DNA from: JBAZCO01 sp041654915
GTDB taxonomy: Bacteria; Bacillota; Clostridia; Christensenellales; DTU072
Direction: 5' to 3'
Length of the DNA stretch: 14,613 nucleotides
Assembly (NCBI GenBank): GCA_041654915.1
Contig: JBAZCO010000035.1
Location: 1-14,613 of the forward strand
Shown here in pieces: positions 6,047-12,715 of this stretch. The notes below the pieces were generated by a model. It worked only from the letters and a program-made list of their open reading frames with translations, was not told where the DNA came from and searched no databases. Within the stretch, counting starts at the first letter, position 1, and each line of letters begins with the position of its first letter. The position numbers and the translations under genes are program-made.

Positions 6047-6874
6047 CTAATTTATGCGCTTGATGATGAATTTGCCGGTAGTCTTTCTCTTGCGGCGTGT
6101 CTTATACCCAAGAGCAGGCTTGCCCCAAGGAGTGACAGGCGCAGACATACCAATGGGCGACTTGCCCTCGCCGCCGCCGTGCGGGTGGTCTACGGGGTTC
6201 ATAACCGAACCACGAACGGTGGGTCTAACACCCATATGCCGCCTTCTGCCCGCCTTACCTAAGCTGATATTTTCGTGTTCAATATTGCCAACTTGCCCTA
6301 TTGTTGCTTTGCAGTTGATATTTACATATCTCATTTCGCCAGAGGGCATTCTCAGTGTTGCAAGACTGCCTTCCTTTGCCATCAACTGTGCCGATGTACC
6401 CGCCGAACGGGCAATCTGCCCGCCTCTTTTGGGTTGCATCTCTATATTATGCACCATAGTACCCACAGGGATATCGGCAAGCGCCAAAGCGTTGCCCGCT
6501 TTGATATCTGCGCCAGTGCCGCTTACTACGGTGTCGCCCACTCCCAGCCCTACCGGGCAGAGAATGTATCTCTTTTCGCCGTCAGCGTAATGCAAAAGTG
6601 CGATATTAGCGCTACGGTTGGGGTCGTATTGCACGGATGCGACTTTTGCAGGAATGCCGTCCTTATTGCGCTTAAAGTCTATTATCCTATATTTAACCCT
6701 GCCGCCGCCGCCAATATGCCTAACGGTGATTCTTCCGCTGGCATTGCGTCCGCCCGACCTGTTTTTGCTTACCAAAAGGCTCTTTTCGGGAGTTTGCGAA
6801 GTTATTTCTGCAAAGTCCGAAACAGACATATTCCTTCTTGCGGGGGAGGTTGGTTTGTATCTTTTAATCGCCAT
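6047..6874 (-). CDS. rplB: Large ribosomal subunit protein L2
   Basis: L2 is a core 50S protein needed for subunit joining and peptidyl transferase function. At 275 residues it matches the family. Segments in order are the opening MAIKRYKPTSPARRNM, KNRSGGRNASGRITVRHIGGGG, a central SH3-like domain, and the C-terminal region around residues 212-262 with RHMGVRPTVRGSVMNPVDHPHGGGEGKSPIG. His230 and His232 in DHPHGGG correspond to the conserved region that includes the functionally important E. coli His229. The start follows an AGGAGG site in the 18-base gap after rplW. It is an ordinary member. Confidence 0.98.
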   Translation of the reverse strand: MAIKRYKPTSPARRNMSVSDFAEITSQTPEKSLLVSKNRSGGRNASGRITVRHIGGGGRVKYRIIDFKRNKDGIPAKVASVQYDPNRSANIALLHYADGEKRYILCPVGLGVGDTVVSGTGADIKAGNALALADIPVGTMVHNIEMQPKRGGQIARSAGTSAQLMAKEGSLATLRMPSGEMRYVNINCKATIGQVGNIEHENISLGKAGRRRHMGVRPTVRGSVMNPVDHPHGGGEGKSPIGMSAPVTPWGKPALGYKTRRKRKTTGKFIIKRIN

Positions 6875-6892
6875 TTATTTTATCCTCCTAAA

Positions 6893-7183
6893 TTACGATA
6901 AGCTCTCAAAGAATTCGATGGGCTTGCTGTCGGCAGTAAGTGTTACATATGCCTTTTTATAGGACGGGGTATAGCCCTCGTTCCTGCCCATTCTCTTGAG
7001 CTTGCCACGCACTCTAAGTGTGTTTATCTTATCTACTTTTACATCAAAAATGCTTTCTACCGCCGCTTTAACTTGGTTTTTGGTGGCGGTCTTTTTCACT
7101 TTGAAAGCATACCTTTTGGACGGAATGCCGTCATAACTCTTTTCGGACAAGATAGGTTTAATTATAATATCATATTGACTCAT
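6893..7183 (-). CDS. rplW: Large ribosomal subunit protein L23
   Basis: L23 sits at the peptide tunnel exit and is the docking site for trigger factor and the signal recognition particle. The 96-residue length is typical. It shows the opening SQYDIIIKPILSEKSYD, then KRYAFKVKKTATKNQVKAAVESIFDVKVDKINTLRV, a variant of the family core, and KLKRMGRNEGYTPSYKKAYVTL near the end. The gene overlaps the end of rplD by 14 bases, with a GGAGG site inside rplD, so translation is probably coupled to rplD. Confidence 0.97.
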   Translation of the reverse strand: MSQYDIIIKPILSEKSYDGIPSKRYAFKVKKTATKNQVKAAVESIFDVKVDKINTLRVRGKLKRMGRNEGYTPSYKKAYVTLTADSKPIEFFESLS

Positions 7184-7805
7184 GTGCGTATACCTCCGTG
7201 AGAGTCTTAATGGCGTCTTGGGTGATTATCACTTTGCCCGCACGAACTACTTCATAAACATTGAGGAGCGGAGCATCATAGACTGCCAAATCCTGAATGT
7301 TGCGGCTTGCACGGAATACATCGGAGTAATCGCCGTTTAGCACCAAAAGCGTCTTTTTATTTGCGCCCAAAGTATTGAGTATGCCCGCTACCAACTTTGT
7401 TTTGGGTTCGGCAAGTTCAAACTTATCCACAACCAAAAAATCACCGTCGCTCAACTTGCGGCTCAGTGCGCTGCGCATAGCTGCCGCCTTCATCTTGCGA
7501 TTGACCTTTTTAGAAAAATCTCTGGGTTTGGGAGCGAATACCACGCCGCCTTTTGTCCATTGGGGCGCTCTTATGCTACCGTGCCTTGCTCTGCCTGTGC
7601 CTTTTTGTCTCCAAGGCTTAGCGCCGCCGCCACGAACTTCGGTTCTTGTCAAAGTACTTTTTGTTCCCTGCCTTTTGTTGGCAAGCTGAGCAACTATCAC
7701 TTGATGTATTAACGGCTCATTATATTCTTGCCCGAATACCGCTTTAGGTACTTCGATTTTGCCAACTTCCTCGGCTTTTGTATTTACGACTTTAATCTCT
7801 ATCAT
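7170..7805 (-). CDS. rplD: Large ribosomal subunit protein L4
   Basis: L4 is a 50S assembly protein whose extended loop lines the peptide tunnel constriction with L22. The 211-residue length is typical. Tunnel-loop and binding motifs are visible: QGTKSTLTRTEVRGGGAKPWRQKGTGRARHGSIRAPQW near residues 46-83, then FAPKPRDFSKKVNRKMKAAAMRSALS. The C-terminal half has the Rossmann-like part ending YDAPLLNVYEVVRAGKVIITQDAIKTL. In gamma-proteobacteria L4 represses its own operon through the S10 leader; that mechanism is not known for this group. The ribosome binding site AAGGAG overlaps the rplC stop, and the 3' end overlaps rplW. Confidence 0.98.
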   Translation of the reverse strand: MIEIKVVNTKAEEVGKIEVPKAVFGQEYNEPLIHQVIVAQLANKRQGTKSTLTRTEVRGGGAKPWRQKGTGRARHGSIRAPQWTKGGVVFAPKPRDFSKKVNRKMKAAAMRSALSRKLSDGDFLVVDKFELAEPKTKLVAGILNTLGANKKTLLVLNGDYSDVFRASRNIQDLAVYDAPLLNVYEVVRAGKVIITQDAIKTLTEVYAHESI

Positions 7806-7818
7806 ATTGGGTTACTCC

Positions 7819-8553
7819 TTACTTCTTCTTAGCCTGGGCTGCACTCTTAGCGGACGCCTTTTGAGCGTTCTTGGGAGCGGTCTTGCCTGTTCTGGTCGGG
7901 TCTCTGAACCACTTGGAGTATTTTTGCCCCTTTACAGCTTGCTTTACAACAACTATCCCATTTTTAGGACCAGGAATTGCGCCAGCAATGAGCAATACAT
8001 TTCTTTCCGCATCCACCCTAACAATCTCAAGGTTTTGTATGGTGACACGCTCGTTTCCGTACTGACCAGGCAGTTTCTTATTCTTGAATACTCTTGAGGG
8101 GGTGGAGTTTGCGCTCATTGCGCCAACGCCCCTATGGTATCCAGAGCCGTGTGCGCTTGGACCTTTGTGCGTGTTCCATCTTTGTATTGTGCCGGTAAAG
8201 CCACGACCTCTGGTTGTGCCAACAACATCTACAAAATCGCCCTTAGCAAATATATCACACTTTAGCGTTTGCCCAGCGGCATATGTGCTACTGTTGCTAA
8301 AACGGAACTCTTTAAGATGTCTTGCAGGTTTTACGCCCGCAAGCTTGTATTGCCCAAGGGTAGGTTTGTTAAGACGGCTTTCCTTTACCTCTTGAAAACT
8401 AACCTTGACGGCATCATAGCCGTCCTTTTCGTTGGTCTTGACTTGAACGATATCGCAAGGTCCTGCCTCAACAACGGTGACGGGAATAAAAGTACCGTCT
8501 TCGGCAAATATTTGGCTCATCCCTATTTTTTTACCAATAATAGCTTTTTCCAT
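7819..8553 (-). CDS. rplC: Large ribosomal subunit protein L3 with basic C-terminal tail
   Basis: L3 is one of the first proteins to bind 23S rRNA and reaches toward the peptidyl transferase centre. It starts MEKAIIGKKIGMSQIF and has VTVVEAGPCDIVQVKT, GRGFTGTIQRWNTHKGPSAHGSGYHR and RVFKNKKLPGQYGNERVTIQNLEIVRVD in the expected order. The core ends near residue 210, and a further 35 residues rich in Lys and Ala (ending SAKSAAQAKKK) bring it to 244 against the usual 205-215. The gene starts 18 bases after rpsJ with an AGGAGG site in the gap. Confidence 0.97.
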   Translation of the reverse strand: MEKAIIGKKIGMSQIFAEDGTFIPVTVVEAGPCDIVQVKTNEKDGYDAVKVSFQEVKESRLNKPTLGQYKLAGVKPARHLKEFRFSNSSTYAAGQTLKCDIFAKGDFVDVVGTTRGRGFTGTIQRWNTHKGPSAHGSGYHRGVGAMSANSTPSRVFKNKKLPGQYGNERVTIQNLEIVRVDAERNVLLIAGAIPGPKNGIVVVKQAVKGQKYSKWFRDPTRTGKTAPKNAQKASAKSAAQAKKK

Positions 8554-8571
8554 TATATTAGAGCCTCCTCT

Positions 8572-8880
8572 TTAAAGTTTGATATGGATATCAACGCCGG
8601 CGGGAAGGTCGAGTTTCATCAATGAATCAACCGTGCGTGCCGAACAGTTATAAATATCTATTAGACGCTTGTGGGTACGAAGCTCAAATTGTTCACGGCT
8701 ATCCTTGTGTTTGTGCGGAGAGCGGAGAATGGTGATGATTTCTTTTTCCGTAGGCAACGGAATCGGACCTGATATGCTTGCACCGGTGCGTACAGCCGCA
8801 TCAACGATTTTTTCGCAAGAGGCGTCGATTAAGTTGTGGTCATAGGCTTTCAATTTAATTCTAATTTTTTGTCCAGCCAT
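8572..8880 (-). CDS. rpsJ: Small ribosomal subunit protein S10 (first gene of the operon)
   Basis: S10 is a 30S head protein and, as NusE, also a partner of NusB in transcription antitermination. The 102-residue product shows MAGQKIRIKLKAYDHNLID, GPIPLPTEKEIITILRSPHKHKDSREQFE and RTHKRLIDI, ending LPAGVDIHIKL. I place the start at 8880: an AGGAGG site lies at 8893-8898, about 12 bases upstream, which is a slightly long spacing. An in-frame ATG at 8964 would add 28 non-family residues, has no ribosome binding site and falls in the leader hairpin. It heads the operon after a leader of about 227 bases. Confidence 0.98.
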   Translation of the reverse strand: MAGQKIRIKLKAYDHNLIDASCEKIVDAAVRTGASISGPIPLPTEKEIITILRSPHKHKDSREQFELRTHKRLIDIYNCSARTVDSLMKLDLPAGVDIHIKL

Positions 8881-9107
8881 ATTTATATGAATCCTCCTAA
8901 TTGATTGCCAACCCCTTTGCACTACTCCGTGCGTATCGCACCTTTTCTTAAATAAACGGCACATATGCGCCGAAGTACTTTAATGAGTTGGTTGTTAGTC
9001 GCCGTTTTTTGCATTACCTCGGGAATTGACTTCACCTTTTGCTAGCGGTTAAGCAATATTCCGTCCCCGGTTGCCGAGTAAGAAAGCGTACCTTCCAAAA
9101 CGACAGC
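8881..9107 (-). promoter_or_regulatory. Structured 5' leader of the S10 operon
   Basis: This untranslated leader runs from the inferred transcription start near 9107 to the rpsJ start codon. Visible pairings on the transcript are: a long-range stem of 8 pairs with one bulge (9074-9081 with 9014-9022), enclosing a 5-pair hairpin (9052-9056 with 9039-9043); a hairpin at 8957-8972 (CGGCGCATATGTGCCG, one G-U pair); a competing 7-pair stem between 9001-9007 and 8954-8960 that uses the same GCCG; and a 5-pair hairpin GTGCG-ATA-CGCAC at 8929-8941 just before the ribosome binding site. No U-run terminator is present. It matches no leader family that I recognise, and regulation is inferred only. Confidence 0.5.
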
Positions 9108-9113
9108 TTAAAT

Positions 9114-9142
9114 ATCATAACAAATCAATTATGGTAAGTCAA
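9114..9142 (-). promoter_or_regulatory. Sigma-A type promoter of the S10 operon
   Basis: On the minus strand, TTGACT (9137-9142) and TATGAT (9114-9119) are separated by exactly 17 bases, giving an expected start near 9107. The upstream sequence to about 9185 is rich in A and T tracts on this strand, like an UP element, as expected for a strong ribosomal promoter. A weaker pair, TTGCAA (9189-9194) and TAAATT (9166-9171), also spaced by 17, could be a second start. Confidence 0.8.
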
Positions 9143-9294
9143 ACAATTTTTCATACATTTTTTAAAATTTATTCGATATTTTTCACTCTTGCAACTATAT
9201 GTAGTATTACAAACCAAATTTACCACAATACAAGCATAATTTGCTCACAAAGGGAAGTAAAAGTCGAGTTTTCCCGCAACTCTCTTGCAAATCA

Positions 9295-9323
9295 TTTACA
9301 AAGCAAACTATTTTCTATATAAT
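9295..9323 (+). promoter_or_regulatory. Sigma-A type promoter of uxaC
   Basis: TTTACA (9295-9300) and TATAAT (9318-9323) are separated by exactly 17 bases, predicting a start near 9330 and a leader of about 124 bases. A small stem CTCC-ACG-GGAG (9435-9445) can fold over the uxaC ribosome binding site. I saw no recognisable UxuR, KdgR or CcpA operator. Confidence 0.75.
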
Positions 9324-9453
9324 AATGTTATTAAGAAACAAATATATTAATATGTGCAGCGTATCGCTTTCAAGTTACAAGCCAATCATAACCTAAATAT
9401 GGTTTTAATAAAATTAGTATATATCACAAGTGTTCTCCACGGGAGGTATAATA

Positions 9454-10857
9454 ATGAAAAAGTTTATCGGAAAGGATTTTCTCCTCACCAACTCTTGCTC
9501 CATCAAGATTTATAACGCTATACAAAATCTCCCTATCATAGACTACCACTGCCACTTAGAAGCCAAAGATATTTACGAAAACACCCCCTTTACATCCCTT
9601 ACCGATGCTTGGCTCTCGGGCGACCACTATAAGTGGAGAGCTATGCGCTATATGGGCATAGACGAAGCGCTAATTACAGGGAGCGACACCCTAGATTACG
9701 ATAAATTTGTAGCTTGGGCTACGGTTTTACCCGTTTTAGCGGGAAATCCATTGTATCATTTTTCTCACCTGGAGTTAAAGAGATACTTTAATATAAATGA
9801 GCCGCTCACCCCAGAAAATGCTGAACACATATATAAATTAGCGGGCGACAAACTCAAAACCCTTACCCCCAGAAAGATAATTGAGCAGTCGGGAGTTGAG
9901 CTTATTGCCACGACCAACGACCCAATGGAGAGTTTGGATTATCACAAACTATTGGCGCTAGACACAACATTCAAGGTTAAGGTTTTGCCCGCATTCCGCC
10001 CAGACAAGTTTTTGAACATTGAAAAAAGCGATTTTGTTAACTATATAAAAACCGCCGCCGAAACAGCGAACAAAGAAATTATAGATATCAACGATATTAA
10101 AGATTTGTTAATTGAAAGGCTAAACCACTTTACTGCATTGGGCGCATTTGCATCCGACCACGGTTTGGAGTGGATACCTTTTGTTGCAGATAATAAGACG
10201 ATTGCTGCTTTGGCGGCAAAAAAGGCAATAAAGGGCGAACCGCTTTCCCGTCTGGAAATTGACAGTTATAAAACACATCTGCTGCAATTTCTTGCCGCTG
10301 AATACAAAAAGCGTGATATTGTAATGGAAATACATTTTGGTACGGCACGGGATAATAGCGATACCGCCCACAGAACTTTGGGAGCAGATAGCGGCTTTGA
10401 CTCTATGCACTCACGAACTGGTTCGGATAACATTGTTTCTTTGTTAAACTCAATTGAACGGCTTGGCAACCTGCCAAAAACTTTGCTATTTTCCCTCAAT
10501 CCCGCCGATAATCCGATAATCGTATCCGCCGCAGGCAGTTTTCAAGCAGCAGGAATTAAAGGGCGGGTGCAACAAGGCGCAGCTTGGTGGCTAAATGACC
10601 ACTTCCACGGTATGGACGAACACCTAAAAAATTACGCAGCCCTCGCTCCCCTCGATAGCTTTGTCGGAATGTTGACCGACAGCCGAAGTTTCCTATCCTA
10701 CACTCGGCACGAATATTTCCGCCGCATCCTCGCCGACTATCTTGGCAAGCTTTTATATAATGGGGAATATGCCGATATTGATTATTTGATAAAAATCGCA
10801 AAAAATATAGCCTATTATAATGCCGCAGAATACTTTGAGTTAAAAAATAAAGCATAA
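9454..10857 (+). CDS. uxaC: Uronate isomerase (glucuronate/galacturonate isomerase)
   Basis: UxaC (EC 5.3.1.12) converts D-glucuronate to D-fructuronate and D-galacturonate to D-tagaturonate, the first cytoplasmic step of hexuronate catabolism. At 467 residues it matches the family. It is a member of the amidohydrolase superfamily: the metal-site motif DYHCHL has His32 and His34; GDHYKWRAMR is at 56-65, TNDP at 154-157, EIHFG at 292-296 with the following ARDNSD, SLNPADN at 347-353, the GRVQQGAAWWLND segment at 370-382, and LTDSRSFLSYTRHEYFRRIL at 407-426. I chose the start at 9454 because GGGAGG lies at 9441-9446; a GTG at 9430 would precede that site. No other uronate genes lie nearby, so uxaB, uxaA, kdgK and kdgA must be elsewhere if present. 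Confidence 0.95.
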   Translation: MKKFIGKDFLLTNSCSIKIYNAIQNLPIIDYHCHLEAKDIYENTPFTSLTDAWLSGDHYKWRAMRYMGIDEALITGSDTLDYDKFVAWATVLPVLAGNPLYHFSHLELKRYFNINEPLTPENAEHIYKLAGDKLKTLTPRKIIEQSGVELIATTNDPMESLDYHKLLALDTTFKVKVLPAFRPDKFLNIEKSDFVNYIKTAAETANKEIIDINDIKDLLIERLNHFTALGAFASDHGLEWIPFVADNKTIAALAAKKAIKGEPLSRLEIDSYKTHLLQFLAAEYKKRDIVMEIHFGTARDNSDTAHRTLGADSGFDSMHSRTGSDNIVSLLNSIERLGNLPKTLLFSLNPADNPIIVSAAGSFQAAGIKGRVQQGAAWWLNDHFHGMDEHLKNYAALAPLDSFVGMLTDSRSFLSYTRHEYFRRILADYLGKLLYNGEYADIDYLIKIAKNIAYYNAAEYFELKNKA

Positions 10858-10873
10858 ACTGCAACTTTGATTA

Positions 10874-10902
10874 TTGATTACCTATATTTAATGTGATATA
10901 AT
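10874..10902 (+). promoter_or_regulatory. Promoter of the hydrolase/YhhN unit
   Basis: TTGATT (10874-10879) and TATAAT (10897-10902) are 17 bases apart, and TG at 10894-10895 gives an extended -10 element. The predicted start is near 10909, leaving a leader of about 15 bases with AGGAGG at 10914-10919. No terminator hairpin is visible between uxaC and this promoter, so some readthrough from uxaC is possible. Confidence 0.75.
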
Positions 10903-10923
10903 ACTTAATAAATAGGAGGAAAT

Positions 10924-11847
10924 ATGCCGGAATTGATTTTAGCGCTTTCTATTGCTGCAATTATAATTGGAATTTTACTTTTGTATTTTATACCGTCCAT
11001 ATATGTTATGTTAAAAATAATGCATCCCAAAAAGCGTGATTTTGACACGCTCTTGGCATACGAAGTTGCCGAAAAAAACTACGACCCAAAATGGTTAGAT
11101 ATCCTCTTTGAAGAAAAACGCATCACATCTACTTTTGGCTATGAACTATACGCAAGACTTTACAAAAACCCCACCCCCACCAACAAATTTATGATAGCGC
11201 TGCACGGGCATAACTCAAGCGGTATGGGTATGCTAAAATATCTAGATATTTTTCTAGATGCGGGCTATAATGTCTTTATTCCCGACCATCGTTATAGCGG
11301 CAACTCGGGAGGCGGCTCTATCACATTCGGACATTACGAAAAGCACGATACCGTAAGTTGGATAGACCTACTCCAAAAAGAATATCCAAATGCTATCTTT
11401 GCAATATTTGGCGAATCTATGGGTGCGGCAACGGGTATGTTGGTTACAGCAACGGACAAGCGCATTAACTTTCTCATAGAATATTGCGGCTATGCCAATT
11501 TTAAGGAATTATCCACAAGCCACATCAAACCGCCCCTCTTATACAATATTTTTGAACTTGGCTTTAAAATAGTTGCAAGGATACTATTCAAAGTTAAGTT
11601 TAAAGAAACTGATGCCGCAAAAGCTATGGCGCAAATCTCCGTACCTGTTCTCATTATGCACAGCGAGGCGGACCTTACCACGGGTATCAACAATGCGCAT
11701 ATGTTGGCAAAGGTTAACCCCTCTGCAAAGGTGCTATACTTTAAGGACACCCACCATGCCCGCTCGCTTATGAAATACCCCGAGTTGTTCACCCAAACAG
11801 TTAAAGACTTTATTATCGAATCCGAGAAAAAAATGAATATCGCTTGA
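10924..11847 (+). CDS. Membrane-anchored alpha/beta hydrolase (serine hydrolase)
   Basis: A 307-residue alpha/beta hydrolase with one N-terminal membrane segment (residues about 4-30, very hydrophobic) and the catalytic domain probably on one face of the membrane. The fold signature is clear: HGHNSSG at 94-100 supplies the oxyanion region, the DHRYSGNSGG element at 121-130 follows strand 4, the nucleophile elbow is GESMGA with Ser165, the acid is probably Asp250 in HSEAD, and the histidine is in DTHHARS (His277 or His278). It resembles the YqkD-like or S33-type hydrolases often annotated only as alpha/beta hydrolase. The substrate is unknown; an ester or lipid is plausible given the membrane anchor and the next gene. 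AGGAGG at 10914-10919 supports the start. Confidence 0.88.
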   Translation: MPELILALSIAAIIIGILLLYFIPSIYVMLKIMHPKKRDFDTLLAYEVAEKNYDPKWLDILFEEKRITSTFGYELYARLYKNPTPTNKFMIALHGHNSSGMGMLKYLDIFLDAGYNVFIPDHRYSGNSGGGSITFGHYEKHDTVSWIDLLQKEYPNAIFAIFGESMGAATGMLVTATDKRINFLIEYCGYANFKELSTSHIKPPLLYNIFELGFKIVARILFKVKFKETDAAKAMAQISVPVLIMHSEADLTTGINNAHMLAKVNPSAKVLYFKDTHHARSLMKYPELFTQTVKDFIIESEKKMNIA

Positions 11848-11888
11848 TGCGCTTTTCCAAGTCGCATAAATAAAATTAGGAGGTCAAT

Positions 11889-12623
11889 ATGTCAAATTTA
11901 GCAATTGTATTTACCGTGCTTTCCGTGCTTTTTGCAGTAGTCTTTATGGTGATAAGGGTGAAAAAAGCTCCCATTTACGGGTTGCTTTCCAAAACCTTTG
12001 CATCTATGGTCTTTGTCGCTATGGGTGTGGTGGGAGTGTTAGAGGGCTATAATTTCTCTCTTGGCGTTAAGCTGCTGCCCTTTGGTGCGGCGCTAATTCC
12101 GCTAGGGCTTGCCTACGGTATGGTTGGCGACATTGTTTTAGACTTGAAACGGGCGCACAGCGAACACGAGGAAAAATACCTTTGGTCAGGAATGACCGCC
12201 TTTATTTTGGGACACATCGTATACCTTGCCGCCGTTATACTTAGCGCAAAAGATATGGGAATCACCGATATTTGGCTGCCCGCAGTAGTTTCTGCCGCAA
12301 TAGCTGTTTTGGTTACCCCTGTCGTTATGATTCTAGCCGTGCGTGTAATGAAAGCTAACTTTGGCAAGTTTTTTGGCATCTCCGCTTTTTATGCGGCATT
12401 CCTTGTGTTTTTCTCCGCATTCACGCTATGGCTAACAATACTCGACAAAAGATTTTTACTGCTCAACATGGGTATGATAGCATTCCTGCTTTCCGACCTC
12501 GTTCTTTGCCCAATGTATTTTGTAGAGGGCAAAAAAGAGGATAAGTTGCTAGTCGTGGTCAACCACTCTTTGTACTATGGAGCGCAAATACTCATTGCCG
12601 CTTGGCTGTTTGTAATTGTATAA
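11889..12623 (+). CDS. YhhN/TMEM86-family membrane protein (lysoplasmalogenase-like)
   Basis: This 244-residue protein has about eight hydrophobic segments and the YhhN family pattern: GMVGDIVLDL (residues 77-86, Asp81), GMTAFILGHIVYL (101-113, His109), GMIAFLLSDLVL (195-206, Asp203) and NHSLYYGAQILIA (225-237). Animal TMEM86 members and a Legionella relative hydrolyse the vinyl-ether bond of lysoplasmalogen; the activity here is inferred from the family, not shown. The family's usual KP near the N-terminus reads SKT at 34-36. AGGAGG at 11878-11883 gives a clear start, 41 bases after the hydrolase stop, so the two are probably one operon. Plasmalogens are common in anaerobic Clostridia, which fits. 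Confidence 0.8.
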   Translation: MSNLAIVFTVLSVLFAVVFMVIRVKKAPIYGLLSKTFASMVFVAMGVVGVLEGYNFSLGVKLLPFGAALIPLGLAYGMVGDIVLDLKRAHSEHEEKYLWSGMTAFILGHIVYLAAVILSAKDMGITDIWLPAVVSAAIAVLVTPVVMILAVRVMKANFGKFFGISAFYAAFLVFFSAFTLWLTILDKRFLLLNMGMIAFLLSDLVLCPMYFVEGKKEDKLLVVVNHSLYYGAQILIAAWLFVIV

Positions 12624-12650
12624 ATAGCCAACCCCCACATTACCACTCTA

Positions 12651-12678
12651 AAACAACCGCAAATTCTTGCGGTTGTTT
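12651..12678. terminator. Bidirectional intrinsic terminator
   Basis: A 12-pair perfect stem (12651-12662 with 12667-12678) closes a 4-base loop ATTC. The stem core is ACAACCGCAA/TTGCGGTTGT. On the plus strand the descending arm ends in TTGTTTGTG, and on the minus strand in TTGTTTTAGAG, so both strands have a T-rich tail although neither is a long uninterrupted run. It lies between the convergent ends of the YhhN gene (stop 12623) and the regulator gene (stop 12716), 92 bases apart. Confidence 0.8.
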
Positions 12679-12715
12679 GTGTTAGCGGTATATTACATAA
12701 AGCCCTCTGTCTTAG

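Larger units (their letters stand above)
8881..9453. other. Divergent intergenic region between rpsJ and uxaC (573 bases)
   Basis: No gene is supported in this gap. From left to right it holds the S10 operon leader (8881-9107), the minus-strand operon promoter (9114-9142) with its AT-rich upstream tract (about 9143-9185), roughly 100 bases with no recognised element (9195-9294), the uxaC promoter (9295-9323) and the uxaC leader (about 9330-9453). The AT-only palindrome ATATTAATAT at 9344-9353 lies in the uxaC leader but is too simple to call an operator. Confidence 0.75.

Noticed and set aside
6054..6901. Several long plus-strand open frames opposite rplB
   Set aside because: They are antisense shadows of the conserved, GC-richer L2 gene with no motif or start signal.
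8572..8964. Extended S10 start at 8964
   Set aside because: The extra 28 residues are not family-like, no ribosome binding site precedes it, and a clear AGGAGG site fits the start at 8880.
9071..9322. Plus-strand open frame of 83 codons between rpsJ and uxaC
   Set aside because: It starts with TTG without a ribosome binding site, runs across both promoters and the AT-rich tract, and has no family features.
9344..9353. AT-only palindrome as an operator for uxaC
   Set aside because: Ten A/T bases forming a palindrome are expected often in such AT-rich sequence.
10120..10864. Minus-strand open frames opposite uxaC
   Set aside because: They are antisense to a well-supported isomerase gene and show no start signals or motifs.
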